DNA from: JANRLJ01 sp034437895
Lineage (GTDB): Bacteria; Chloroflexota; Anaerolineae; Aggregatilineales; Phototrophicaceae
Length of the DNA: 13,291 nt
NCBI GenBank assembly: GCA_034437895.1
Contig: DAOTTO010000272.1
Span: 1-13,291, forward strand
Direction: 5' to 3'
Both the position numbers and the translations under genes were made by a program. Of this stretch, positions 1 to 7,100 are shown piece after piece; positions within the stretch are counted from its first letter, which is position 1; every line of letters starts with the position of its first letter. Under the pieces are notes generated by a model, which saw nothing but the letters and a program-made list of their open reading frames with translations, had not been told where the DNA came from and did not search any database.

Positions 1-50
1 ATTCTCTTGGTGTCGTCGCTTTGCTTAGGTGGTTCCAATTTTTACATTAT

Positions 51-132
51 AGAAGTTACGCAGTTCAGCGAGATTTTCCGTAGGGGCGACTCGCCGAGTC
101 GCCCCTACAAAACCCATCATCTGCGTAAGTCC
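51..132. mobile_element. MITE-like miniature element with TIRs and 8-bp target duplication
   Basis: An 82-bp non-coding element. Its ends are imperfect inverted repeats: GAAGTTACGCAG at 52-63 against the complement of CTGCGTAAGTCC at 121-132, matching 10 of 12 with TTACGCAG perfect. It is flanked on both sides by the same octamer, TACATTAT, at 43-50 and 133-140, which looks like a target-site duplication. A large palindrome sits in the middle. It encodes nothing, so it would need a transposase supplied elsewhere. It lies downstream of the gene at 223-1893. The TIR and duplication are seen directly; mobility is inferred. Confidence 0.65.
80..108. repeat. 14-bp-arm perfect palindrome (REP-like)
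   Basis: GTAGGGGCGACTCG at 80-93 and its exact complement CGAGTCGCCCCTAC at 95-108 are separated by one base. It forms the core of the surrounding miniature element. No T-run follows on the minus strand (the sequence reads GGAAAATC), so it is not a classical intrinsic terminator for the gene ending at 223, although the hairpin could protect that gene's 3' end. Confidence 0.8.
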
Positions 133-222
133 TACATTATTTTTGTCGACTCGTTGATCTGCTTACCGGGAATGACACACAGGTCGTTCCCTACGGTTTG
201 CGTATTTAATGGGTGTGTGACT

Positions 223-1893
223 CTAGCCTACACTGCCCCCGACAACCGCCCACAAGCGAATCGTGTTGTCTTCGCCTAATGACGCGATCAACGTCCCATC
301 AGGGCTAAAGCTCAGATTTTCGACCAGTCCGGTATGGCCTTGCAACACCATCAATTCGGTGCGCTCGGCAATATCCCACACATGGACAATCCCGCCGCCA
401 TCGCCAAAAGCCAACAAGGTACCGTCAGGGCTGATTGAGACACTCGTAATCGGCGTGCCATTCTGGGCGAAAGGTGATGCGATGGATGCGGCAATATCGA
501 CGGTCTGGATGCTGCCATTGACTAAGCCAATAATGAGGGTCGTACCATCAGAAGTCAGCGCCATTGCATTCACGGCGGCAGGCAGTTGGGTACTGGTGCT
601 GCTGCCATCCGCCACATTCCAGAAGCGGACGGTTGCATCCTGGCTGCCAGAATAGAGCATGGTGTTATCGGAATTGAAGATGAGCGAAATCACTTCCGCC
701 GTATGACCACGCAGGGCGACGGGTTTTTGCGAAACGGTGGCGACATCCCACAGCGAAATCGCAAATTGATTTTCTGGTACGTCCTGCTGCAAGACGGCGC
801 GTCCGCCCGTCGCGGCGAGCGTTGTTCCATCGCTGCTGAAGGCCACCGCGCTCACCGGATCGGCTTGGCTTTGCAGGAAAGCCCGTTCCACAAGTGTTGT
901 ATTGGCGGAAATGTCCCATAGACGGATGCCGCCGTTTTCGCTGCCGAACAGCGGTAAAGTCGATTCGGGGCCGACAGCGATTGTCGTGAGGTCAGTCCCC
1001 GGCTGAACAATACGGGCGGATTCAGAGATGGCGTTGGTGTCGTAAATCCATGCGCCGCCAGAACCACGCGCACCGAGCGCGATCAGAAGCGGTGGAGCAT
1101 CGGCTTCCGCACTCTTTGACCATGCAAGCGCGGGTGCGAAATTGCCCTGCAAGCGCGAGACTTCGCTGATTTGGTCGGCGTTATCCACTGAGATTGCTTC
1201 AAGTCCGGTGGGCAGCAGCGCAGCGGTTGCGGGTTCGAGCAGATATTGCCCGTTGGTAAATTCAGCCGTCCAACCGACCAGCCCATCAAAATCCACCTGC
1301 CACCACAAATTGCCAAATTCATCACACTGCGGCCCCGCGAGGATGTTGAAGGTCGCGCCGCCGGGGATTTCACCCGCGAGTGCGCCGTTGACATTCGGCT
1401 CGGTGCGGACGTTGTTGGGCAGGCCGGGGGTAACGCGCCCTTGAATACCGAAGATAAAACGAGTCGGCGGATAGATGATGCCTACAGGAGGCGCGGGGCA
1501 GATTGGGTTACTGAGCGATGGATCACCGCCGACTCCCAGAGGCACTTCGGTGACTTCTGCCAGCGCGGTGATGCTGCACAGCAGGACGAGGCTGCCATCA
1601 GCGGCGACACGGTAATCATAAATATTGCCGCCGTAAGTCAGGTCAAACTGATAGGCGACGGTCAAGACTTGAGCATAGACCTGACCCGCCTGTGGGCAGC
1701 CTAAACTGGTATCGGGGTAATTGTCTTGTCCCCAAGACCAGTTTTGCAGGTCGTTCAGGGTTATGGTGATGCCGAGCCGCGTACTCAAATCCGCCAGTGC
1801 ATCATTAATGCGTTCCGGCGCACCCTGCGCGTAAACGCCCGCTGCGACGACAAAACATAATAAGAGTAAAAGGGTACGTAACCGTTTGAACAT
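223..1893 (-). CDS. Secreted SH3-like / WD40 seven-bladed propeller protein
   Basis: A 556-residue exported protein of unknown function. The N-terminus has a signal peptide: a basic MFKRLR start, a leucine-rich core, and likely cleavage after VYA (residue 22). Residues about 30-110 form a module with WSW, SLGCP, YAQV and YDYR motifs that I associate with exported Chloroflexota proteins. Residues about 152-222 look like a bacterial SH3 domain (NVRTEPNVNG...WWQVDFDGLVGWTAE). From about 240 to the end I count seven WD40-type blades, most ending in LWD-like motifs (IRLWD, ISLWD, VRFWN, VHVWD, IRLWA), enough for one closed propeller. No enzyme motif is visible, so a binding or scaffold role in the envelope is inferred. 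The ATG has a clear AAGGAG (complement of 1901-1906) seven bases upstream. The gene is monocistronic and ends with TAG. Confidence 0.88.
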   Translation of the reverse strand: MFKRLRTLLLLLCFVVAAGVYAQGAPERINDALADLSTRLGITITLNDLQNWSWGQDNYPDTSLGCPQAGQVYAQVLTVAYQFDLTYGGNIYDYRVAADGSLVLLCSITALAEVTEVPLGVGGDPSLSNPICPAPPVGIIYPPTRFIFGIQGRVTPGLPNNVRTEPNVNGALAGEIPGGATFNILAGPQCDEFGNLWWQVDFDGLVGWTAEFTNGQYLLEPATAALLPTGLEAISVDNADQISEVSRLQGNFAPALAWSKSAEADAPPLLIALGARGSGGAWIYDTNAISESARIVQPGTDLTTIAVGPESTLPLFGSENGGIRLWDISANTTLVERAFLQSQADPVSAVAFSSDGTTLAATGGRAVLQQDVPENQFAISLWDVATVSQKPVALRGHTAEVISLIFNSDNTMLYSGSQDATVRFWNVADGSSTSTQLPAAVNAMALTSDGTTLIIGLVNGSIQTVDIAASIASPFAQNGTPITSVSISPDGTLLAFGDGGGIVHVWDIAERTELMVLQGHTGLVENLSFSPDGTLIASLGEDNTIRLWAVVGGSVG

Positions 1894-2221
1894 AGGAGGA
1901 CTCCTTCTAAAGCCTCGCGCTGAGCGATAAGCTGTAAATTCAGGTCAGCCCTCATTGTAACATTTCGTGAGAGGATGAATCACCAGATTAGATGACGTTT
2001 GCCCGACGATTGCTCTACGTTGGGAGATCGGTGAAGCGATAATATTGAGCATTTCCGCTAAATTGGACTTTATCCCTTTATTAGACTTTTCCGCCAGTGG
2101 CTAAAGCCGACAGGCTACCGAGAAACCAAGCCCACTGAAGGGGCTATTAGAGAACGTAAAGGGTCAAATTAGCGCCTTTAGTGCGCTTGGCACTTTGGCA
2201 GTCGGACGTTTCAACGTCTGG
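1894..2221. other. Intergenic stretch with small palindromes, no gene
   Basis: No convincing reading frame. The first ~100 bases form the 5' leader of the minus-strand gene at 223-1893. From about 2099 a string of short inverted repeats appears: GGCT-AA-AGCC (2099-2108), AGCCC/GGGCT (2129-2133 with 2141-2145), AGCGC/GCGCT (2171-2175 with 2183-2187) and GACGTT-TC-AACGTC (2205-2218). This looks like decayed REP-type repeat material rather than a regulatory region. Confidence 0.5.
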
Positions 2222-2268
2222 CTTGGCATCATTTCGCCATTTCGCTATGTTGTATTACATCGGTGGGT
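2222..2268. repeat. Direct repeat, copy 1 (covers 3' end of small gene)
   Basis: Starts CTTGGCATCATTTCG, has an extra CCATTTCG, then continues CTATGTTGTATTACATC up to GGTGGGT. It matches copy 2 at 2574-2612 except for that 8-base insertion (itself a local duplication of CATTTCG) and one G/A change. It contains the last codons and TAA stop of the gene ending at 2255. Confidence 0.8.
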
Positions 2269-2479
2269 AACATCCTATCGATATAATTTTATCTTTTATT
2301 TCTTCAATATAGGGTAATAGAACATTGTCTACACTGTAGGTGCCGCTGGCGAACCTTTGAAAGATATCTAAAAAGTCTCCTACTATTGTACAGCCAGACG
2401 TTATTGCAGCTTGTACACAGGCCTCACTGACTCCTAGTGCTTCAATTGGCATATCGTAGCATTCTTGATTTTTATTCAT
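2255..2479 (-). CDS. Small RNA-polymerase-alpha-CTD-like protein
   Basis: A 74-residue protein counted from the ATG at 2479. A TTG four codons earlier is possible, but the ATG has a GGGGG purine run (complement of 2485-2489) five bases upstream. The sequence IEALGVSEACVQAAITSG, then TIVGDFLDIF and IEEIKDKI, follows the helix-hairpin-helix layout of the RpoA C-terminal domain (family pattern: L.LS....L...GI.TVGDLL....EEIK.KL). Domains of this type contact AT-rich upstream DNA, sigma factors or activators. A free-standing copy could act as a transcription accessory factor, but that is inference. There is no N-terminal alpha domain. It sits among IS debris, and its 3' end is duplicated at 2574-2612, suggesting a former tandem paralogue. 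Confidence 0.6.
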   Translation of the reverse strand: MNKNQECYDMPIEALGVSEACVQAAITSGCTIVGDFLDIFQRFASGTYSVDNVLLPYIEEIKDKIISIGCYPPM

Positions 2480-2573
2480 TTGTACCCCCAAACAATCTGA
2501 GCTTCCCCTAGTTTAGTGGACAGTAAAAATGCCCGATAGTGTAAAACGAGGAGCGTGGAGCAAATCGGCGGAA

Positions 2574-2612
2574 CTTGGCATCATTTCGCTATATTGTATT
2601 ACATCGGTGGGT
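2574..2612. repeat. Direct repeat, copy 2 (orphan tail of a lost paralogue)
   Basis: A 39-base near-identical copy of 2222-2268. On the minus strand it would encode the same Pro-Pro-Met-stop ending (CCA CCG ATG TAA), but the sequence upstream bears no resemblance to the small gene. It looks like the surviving 3' tail of a duplicated gene, abutting the ISAs1 remnant that ends at 2632. Confidence 0.65.
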
Positions 2613-2631
2613 TAGGGCGATTGTATGAAAA

Positions 2632-2775
2632 CTAAGAAGCCAAAACTTTGAACAAATAACTATCATCCCAACCAGCGCGTAAGCGCTTGGTTTTAACACT
2701 GGAACGGGCTGAGCGTTCTTGTTTGAGAAGATTAAGGGCAATGTGCTGTAAAACCGCTAGATTTTCGGGCTGTGG
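2632..2775 (-). pseudogene. ISAs1-family transposase, C-terminal fragment
   Basis: The minus-strand frame ending at the TAG at 2632-2634 reads PENLAVLQHIALNLLKQ, then TKRLRAGWDDSYLFKVL and stop. This is the typical C-terminus of ISAs1 (H-repeat-associated) transposases (ENLA.LRH.ALNLL.QEK....KRL.AGWDD.YL..VL). Only about 47 residues remain; the catalytic DDE part is absent. The neighbouring integrase remnant begins directly upstream, so the ISAs1 copy was probably disrupted by it. No initiation signals remain. Confidence 0.75.
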
Positions 2776-2810
2776 GGGATACTTAGCGCATCTGAGGGAG
2801 AAACGACATT

Positions 2811-3264
2811 TCAGGCTCTGCGACGATAGTCGTGGTGCAAACCACCCAAAACTGGAAACGCGATGATTCTATTCCCCATGTTCTGTTGTATGTTCTGGCT
2901 CGGCAGGGGGTACTGGAAGGCGATGCCCAATGCCTTGGTGCGGTCGGGCAGTGTTGAAATACTTCACGTACTCCTTAATCACGCGGTGCAACTGGCGTTC
3001 ATTGACAATCAACAGGTGATCGAGACACTCGCGGCGGATACTTCCCAGAAAGCGTTCACAAACCGCGTTTGCCTTGGGGGCACGAATCGGCGTTCTGAGA
3101 ATCTCGATGCCGCTGGCAGCCCGGGCGAACGCAGCACCGTACTTGCTGTCGTTGTCGCGTATCAAGAAGCGTGGGCGTGTGTCGAAAGGCGCCAGAAGTG
3201 CCGGAAATCCCAACGCCGGATGAGGGCGCACTCCCGCCTGAAACCACAACGGGCGGCATGACAC
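2811..3264 (-). pseudogene. rve-type integrase/transposase remnant, 5'-truncated and frameshifted
   Basis: The C-terminal half of an integrase-core (rve) transposase. The main frame (2869-3264, GTG start by default) has FLIRDNDSKYG with the second catalytic Asp (about residue 37), NAVCERFLGSIRRECLDH with the catalytic Glu (residue 70) and NTARPHQGIG. It stops at the TAG at 2869. Shifting by one base, the reading continues as NRIIAFPVLGGLHHDYRRRA to the TGA at 2811-2813, which is the expected C-terminus, so a single-base frameshift broke the gene. The N-terminal HTH and the first catalytic Asp are missing: homology seems to begin near 3175, and the preceding residues look unrelated. Dead element. 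Confidence 0.78.
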
Positions 3265-3280
3265 CTTATGCCATGCCGCC
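3252..3280. repeat. 9-bp perfect inverted repeat at integrase remnant edge
   Basis: GGCGGCATG at 3252-3260 pairs exactly with CATGCCGCC at 3272-3280 across an 11-base loop. There is no T-run on either side, so it is not an obvious terminator. It lies at the broken 5' edge of the integrase remnant and may mark an element boundary. Confidence 0.6.
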
Positions 3281-3303
3281 CGCCAAAATTACCTCTTATG
3301 ACA

Positions 3304-3335
3304 AAAACGGGACACTTTTTAGGGCGTCCCGTTTT
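3304..3335 (-). terminator. Intrinsic terminator of the 178-residue secreted protein gene
   Basis: AAAACGGGAC (3304-3313) and GTCCCGTTTT (3326-3335) form a 10-bp perfect stem with a 12-base loop. On the minus strand it lies 15 bases after the stop codon at 3350, and the descending arm runs into GTTTTTGT. The symmetrical A/T flanks mean it could also work on the plus strand. Confidence 0.8.
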
Positions 3336-3349
3336 GTTATATATTTAAA

Positions 3350-3886
3350 TTATTCGCCGCTGACTCGGAGCATCGTGTAACGCCAATCGGTCTCCCGGTT
3401 TACGAAGCAATCCTCGATGACCATGTGATTGAGTGCCACTGGTTGCCCTCCAACTTTGATCACGCGCAAAATATAACGACCTGCTTGGCACTCTTGTGGC
3501 ACGACATCGAGCGGAGCGCCAGTGGAAACCGATGTGAATACGCCTGCGTCGTCAAAGCTGTAGGGGCCGCTGGCAGAGGCTGAAGTAAGATCGGAGGTAC
3601 TCTCCACCGAATTGCCTAGAACCCATGTGCCATCCATATTGAAGCGGATAAAGGCTGCCTGACTCTGAAAGTAAAGGGACCAGACACCGACAATATCTTC
3701 CGGCTGTGTTGCGATCACATCGCAAACCGTCGTTGCGGTGACTTCCACCGGGCAAGGCATCAGCGCTCCGGTTGGTGGCGCGAAGTCGGAGACGGGTTCT
3801 TCCGTAGCATCCTGCGCCATTACCAGCACCGACGTGAGACTCAGTAATGCTATGATTAGTACTCCATACAAGCGGATTTGTTTCAT
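3350..3886 (-). CDS. Small secreted protein, unknown function (lipocalin-like beta pattern)
   Basis: A 178-residue exported protein. A signal peptide is clear: MKQIRLYG, a hydrophobic run, and cleavage after VMA (about residue 25). The mature part starts with an acidic linker, followed by IVGVWSLYFQSQAAFIRFN and WVLGNSVES. The GVW...F..DGTW spacing recalls the strand order of small extracytoplasmic beta-barrels (lipocalin-like), but I cannot assign a family. Four cysteines in the mature chain could form two disulfides, fitting an extracellular location. AAGGAA sits eight bases before the ATG. Its promoter shares a 19-bp element and exact spacing with the kinase/STAND gene promoter at 8982-9035, so the two are probably co-regulated. 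It has its own terminator at 3304-3335. Confidence 0.82.
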   Translation of the reverse strand: MKQIRLYGVLIIALLSLTSVLVMAQDATEEPVSDFAPPTGALMPCPVEVTATTVCDVIATQPEDIVGVWSLYFQSQAAFIRFNMDGTWVLGNSVESTSDLTSASASGPYSFDDAGVFTSVSTGAPLDVVPQECQAGRYILRVIKVGGQPVALNHMVIEDCFVNRETDWRYTMLRVSGE

Positions 3887-3963
3887 GCTGATTTCCTTAT
3901 TCTCGTTGAACGACTTGATCTGACCATCACAATCAACAAAGCGCTTTGCCGACTGATAGGTTC

Positions 3964-4017
3964 AGCATAATGGATATTATCGGCGTTGTGGGAACATCCC
4001 TAACTTTTTCCTACCCT
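3964..4017 (-). promoter_or_regulatory. Promoter with shared 19-bp upstream element (gene 3350-3886)
   Basis: On the minus strand, AGGGTAGGAAAAAGTTAGG (complement of 3999-4017) is followed after exactly 29 bases by TATGCT (complement of 3964-3969), a good -10 box. The -35 position holds CCCACA, far from TTGACA, which suggests activator dependence. The 19-mer contains TAGG twice, 11 bp apart. The same 19-mer, spacing and -10 type occur at 8982-9035. Confidence 0.7.
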
Positions 4018-4059
4018 TATATTTTTAGTTCTCAAAGAAGACACGTTTGAAAAATGGAT

Positions 4060-4087
4060 AAAAAAAGAGACGACCTGTCGTCGTCCC
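4060..4087 (-). terminator. Intrinsic terminator of the kinase/STAND gene
   Basis: On the minus strand, GGGACGAC (complement of 4080-4087), loop GACAG, then GTCGTCTC (complement of 4067-4074) form an 8-bp stem with one G-U pair. It is followed directly by seven T residues (complement of 4060-4066). It lies about 50 bases after the stop codon at 4137. Confidence 0.85.
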
Positions 4088-4136
4088 TTCGCTTGAATGC
4101 TGCGTCTGATTTGTGAAATCCGACTTTGCCGGAAAT

Positions 4137-7100
4137 TTATCCTGACCCGGTTGTGATCTGTTGTGATGCGGGTTCACACAGCGGCTCTAGGCGATAGAGT
4201 TCACGTTGATCGCAAGTGAGTTCGGGGACATAACGATTGGCGCGTGTCCATGTGAGAAGTTCATCGAGTGTTGCGTCAATCCGCCACAATTCTAGGTTGC
4301 CAAAGTTATTCCTGAGAGCAGTCTGATTACCCGGTAAAAATGTTGGCTGGAATATCCCACTATTGTAACGGCGGATCAGATCACCTGTATTCAAATCCCA
4401 CAACAAGGTCGTGTCATCGGCTGCACCCGCAATCCCCAGACTGCCATCAGCGGTCATATCGACGATGGGGATTTGAGATGTGTGATCGGTGAAACGATAA
4501 ATGATTGCGCCAGTAGCGACATCCCACAGGATGGCTGTGGTATCCGGCCCGCCGGAGAAAGCGCGCTGTCCATCGGCTGTGAAATCAACAACGTTTGGCG
4601 CTAACGTATGTCCTTCAAAGCGGCGAAGTTCCGCGCCGGTCTCCGCGTCCCACAGCGCAATGCTGCCATCGCCATACGTGTCAACGAGGTTATGACCATC
4701 CGGGGTGAACCAGACCGTGGTGCGTTCATCGCCTTGGTCGCTGCTGAACCGCCGAATCTCCGAGCCTGTCGCCACATCCCACAGAATAGTCACGCCATTC
4801 CTATCATTCGAGAAAGCAGTATGCCCATCAGGCAAGAAGCCCAGTCGTCTTACCCCTGTGAGATGCCCTGTAAAACGACGAAGTTCTGCGCCTGTGTTGA
4901 CATCTAACATAATAACCTCGGCAGGTGTTCCGTTATAGTGATCAACACCTAAGAGTGCCATCTGTCCATCCGGGGAAAATGTAGCATTGGAAATAAAGTT
5001 GTCCGTGCTATAACGACGAAGCTCCGCCCCGGTGTTCAAATCCCAGATAATGACATTCATGCTTGAGCCGGTGAACCAGGGCGATAATACTGTGTGACCA
5101 TCAGGGCTGACGGTTAACGTAAACAAATTTCCATCTTCTGTACTGGAATAATGGCGTATGATCTGCCCCTCTTCTAAATCCCACAGCCGTAAAGTGCCAT
5201 CGACTGCTGCGCTGATGACCGTTCGTCCATTCGAGTTGAAAGCGACTGAGTTTACATCCCCCCCATGCCCCCGCAGGTGACTAAGGGGTTGGCTGGTGTC
5301 AATATCCCAAAGGATTACTCCTGCTACCCCTCCGGTGAGAAGGGTGCGACCGTCGGGGCTAAAAGCGACATCTATGATTGTCGGACCGGTTGAACCGCCT
5401 TCGGAGAAATGTTTAATCATCTCGCCTGTCTCACGATCCCAGAGAATCACCCAACTATCGTCTGACACAGAGGCAATTACGCTGTTGTCAGGACTGAAAG
5501 TAGCACTGGCAACCCATGAGTGATGACCCTCTAAACGGTGAAGTATCTGCCCTGTTGCCACATCCCACAGGATGACACTATTATCGTCAGAGGCGGTCAC
5601 AAGCTGGCTGCCATCGGCGCTGAACTCAATGCTTTCTATACCACCTGTGTGTCCTTCAAAACTGCGAATGATTTCCCCTGTCTGGATGTCCCACAGAAGC
5701 ATATTATTTCCTGAGCCACCAGAAGCGACGGTCAAGCCATCGGGACTCACCGCCACTGCCCATATCTGGTCAGGCTGTCCCTCAAAGCGGCGGATGATTT
5801 GCCCCGTCTGGATGTCCCATTGAATCATGGTTGTATCGTAAGAGCCAGAAATGGCGGTCAAGCCATCAGGCAGGAAGGCGACTGTCCCACTTTTGTCCAT
5901 ATGCCCTTCAAAACGCCAAATTTCTGCGCCTGTTTGAATATCCCATAGGATTAATGTGCCGTCCCATGAAGCAGACAGTGCGGCGAGTCCGTCTGGGCTG
6001 AATTCCACCCAATCCACTTCAGCGGTATGTCCTTCAAAAATACGGATCGTTCCCGGCGCATAGGCGGCTTCGCTCAATGCCACCTGCGCTCGTGCCGAAC
6101 TTGGATCAATTGTGACCGCTTCCATCGCCAGTGCAATCGCCTGATCGGTTTTGCCGTTTGCCAGCGCCGCCTGTGAGCCGTTAATGAGAGCGAGATTCTG
6201 CGCTTCTACTGCGCTGCGCTGTGCTACCCCGCTTTGACTTACGGCAAAACTTGTTAATCCAAATGCGCCCAATGTCGCCAGCAGCAGCACAGCAACCAGC
6301 GATTGCAAAAAGCGGCGTGAGCGCGTTTCCAATCGGGTTTCGCGCGCCGCCCGTTCTGTTTCGGCGGTGTATTCGGCTTCACGCTGTTTCAGGCTGGCTG
6401 CGAGAAAGTCTCGTTCTCTGGATGTGAGCGCGAGTTGAGTCGTCTGCGCCCAATTTTCCAGTGTTTCCAGCCGTGTGCCGCGCAGTAAAAAGCTGGTGTC
6501 TTGCTTGGCTTTGCGCCATTCTTGGGCGGCACTCGCTAATTGGCGCTGTAAACGGATTTCGTCGCGGCTGTCGTTCAGCCAACCGCGCAGCCGTTCCCAT
6601 TCGCGCAAAATCGCCTCATGCGCCACTTCAACGGTTGGGGTGCGTGTGCCGGGGTCGTTATCCAGCGAGAGCAGGCGGTAAGCGGCGTAAGTGTCAATGA
6701 TCTCGTCCATGATTTCCTCACCCCCCGACCCCCTCTCCATTACATAGAGAGGAGGAGAATCTGCGCTTAAGTCCCTCTCCGCTTGGGAGAGGGATTTAGG
6801 GTGAAGGCTAATCGCCAGCAGTTCGCTCCGTGCCACGCGCCGACGCGTGTCTTCCGCGCCTTCGCCCAATGTGACCAAGCGCAAGAACATCTGACGGGCG
6901 GCTTCTTGACCCACATCATCCAGATTTTGGTAAATTTCCTCGGCACGTTTCGCCAATGCGCCGACGGTGCCGCCGATGGCCTGATAGGCTTCGCGGGTCA
7001 GCAAACGGCCTGATCGCTGCTCGAAAAGTTCCGTCAGTGCATATTGCAGCAGCGGCAGCGCCCCCGGTTGATAATTCACATCCGCGATGATGGCTGTCAC

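Noticed and set aside
80..108. Strong palindrome as an intrinsic terminator of the gene at 223-1893
   Set aside because: No T-run follows on the minus strand, and the hairpin belongs to an inserted miniature element more than 100 bases past the stop.
7..279. Plus-strand open frame of 90 codons
   Set aside because: It runs through the miniature element and its palindrome, has no ribosome-binding site and overlaps the 3' end of the secreted propeller gene.
1246..1704. Plus-strand open frame of 152 codons inside the secreted propeller gene
   Set aside because: It is antisense to a well-supported signal-peptide/SH3/WD40 protein, with no start signals or recognisable domains.
2500..2530. TTTAGTGGACAG as a possible IS3-type terminal repeat
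   Set aside because: It resembles the TAGTGGACA seen at some IS3-group ends, but no partner end or IS3 transposase sequence is present nearby.
2863..3261. Plus-strand open frame of 132 codons
   Set aside because: It is antisense to the rve integrase remnant, whose catalytic motifs are on the minus strand.
6716..6807. A frameshift or assembly error in the kinase gene
   Set aside because: The segment is an in-frame repeat copy; conserved blocks on both sides stay in the same frame, so no error is needed.
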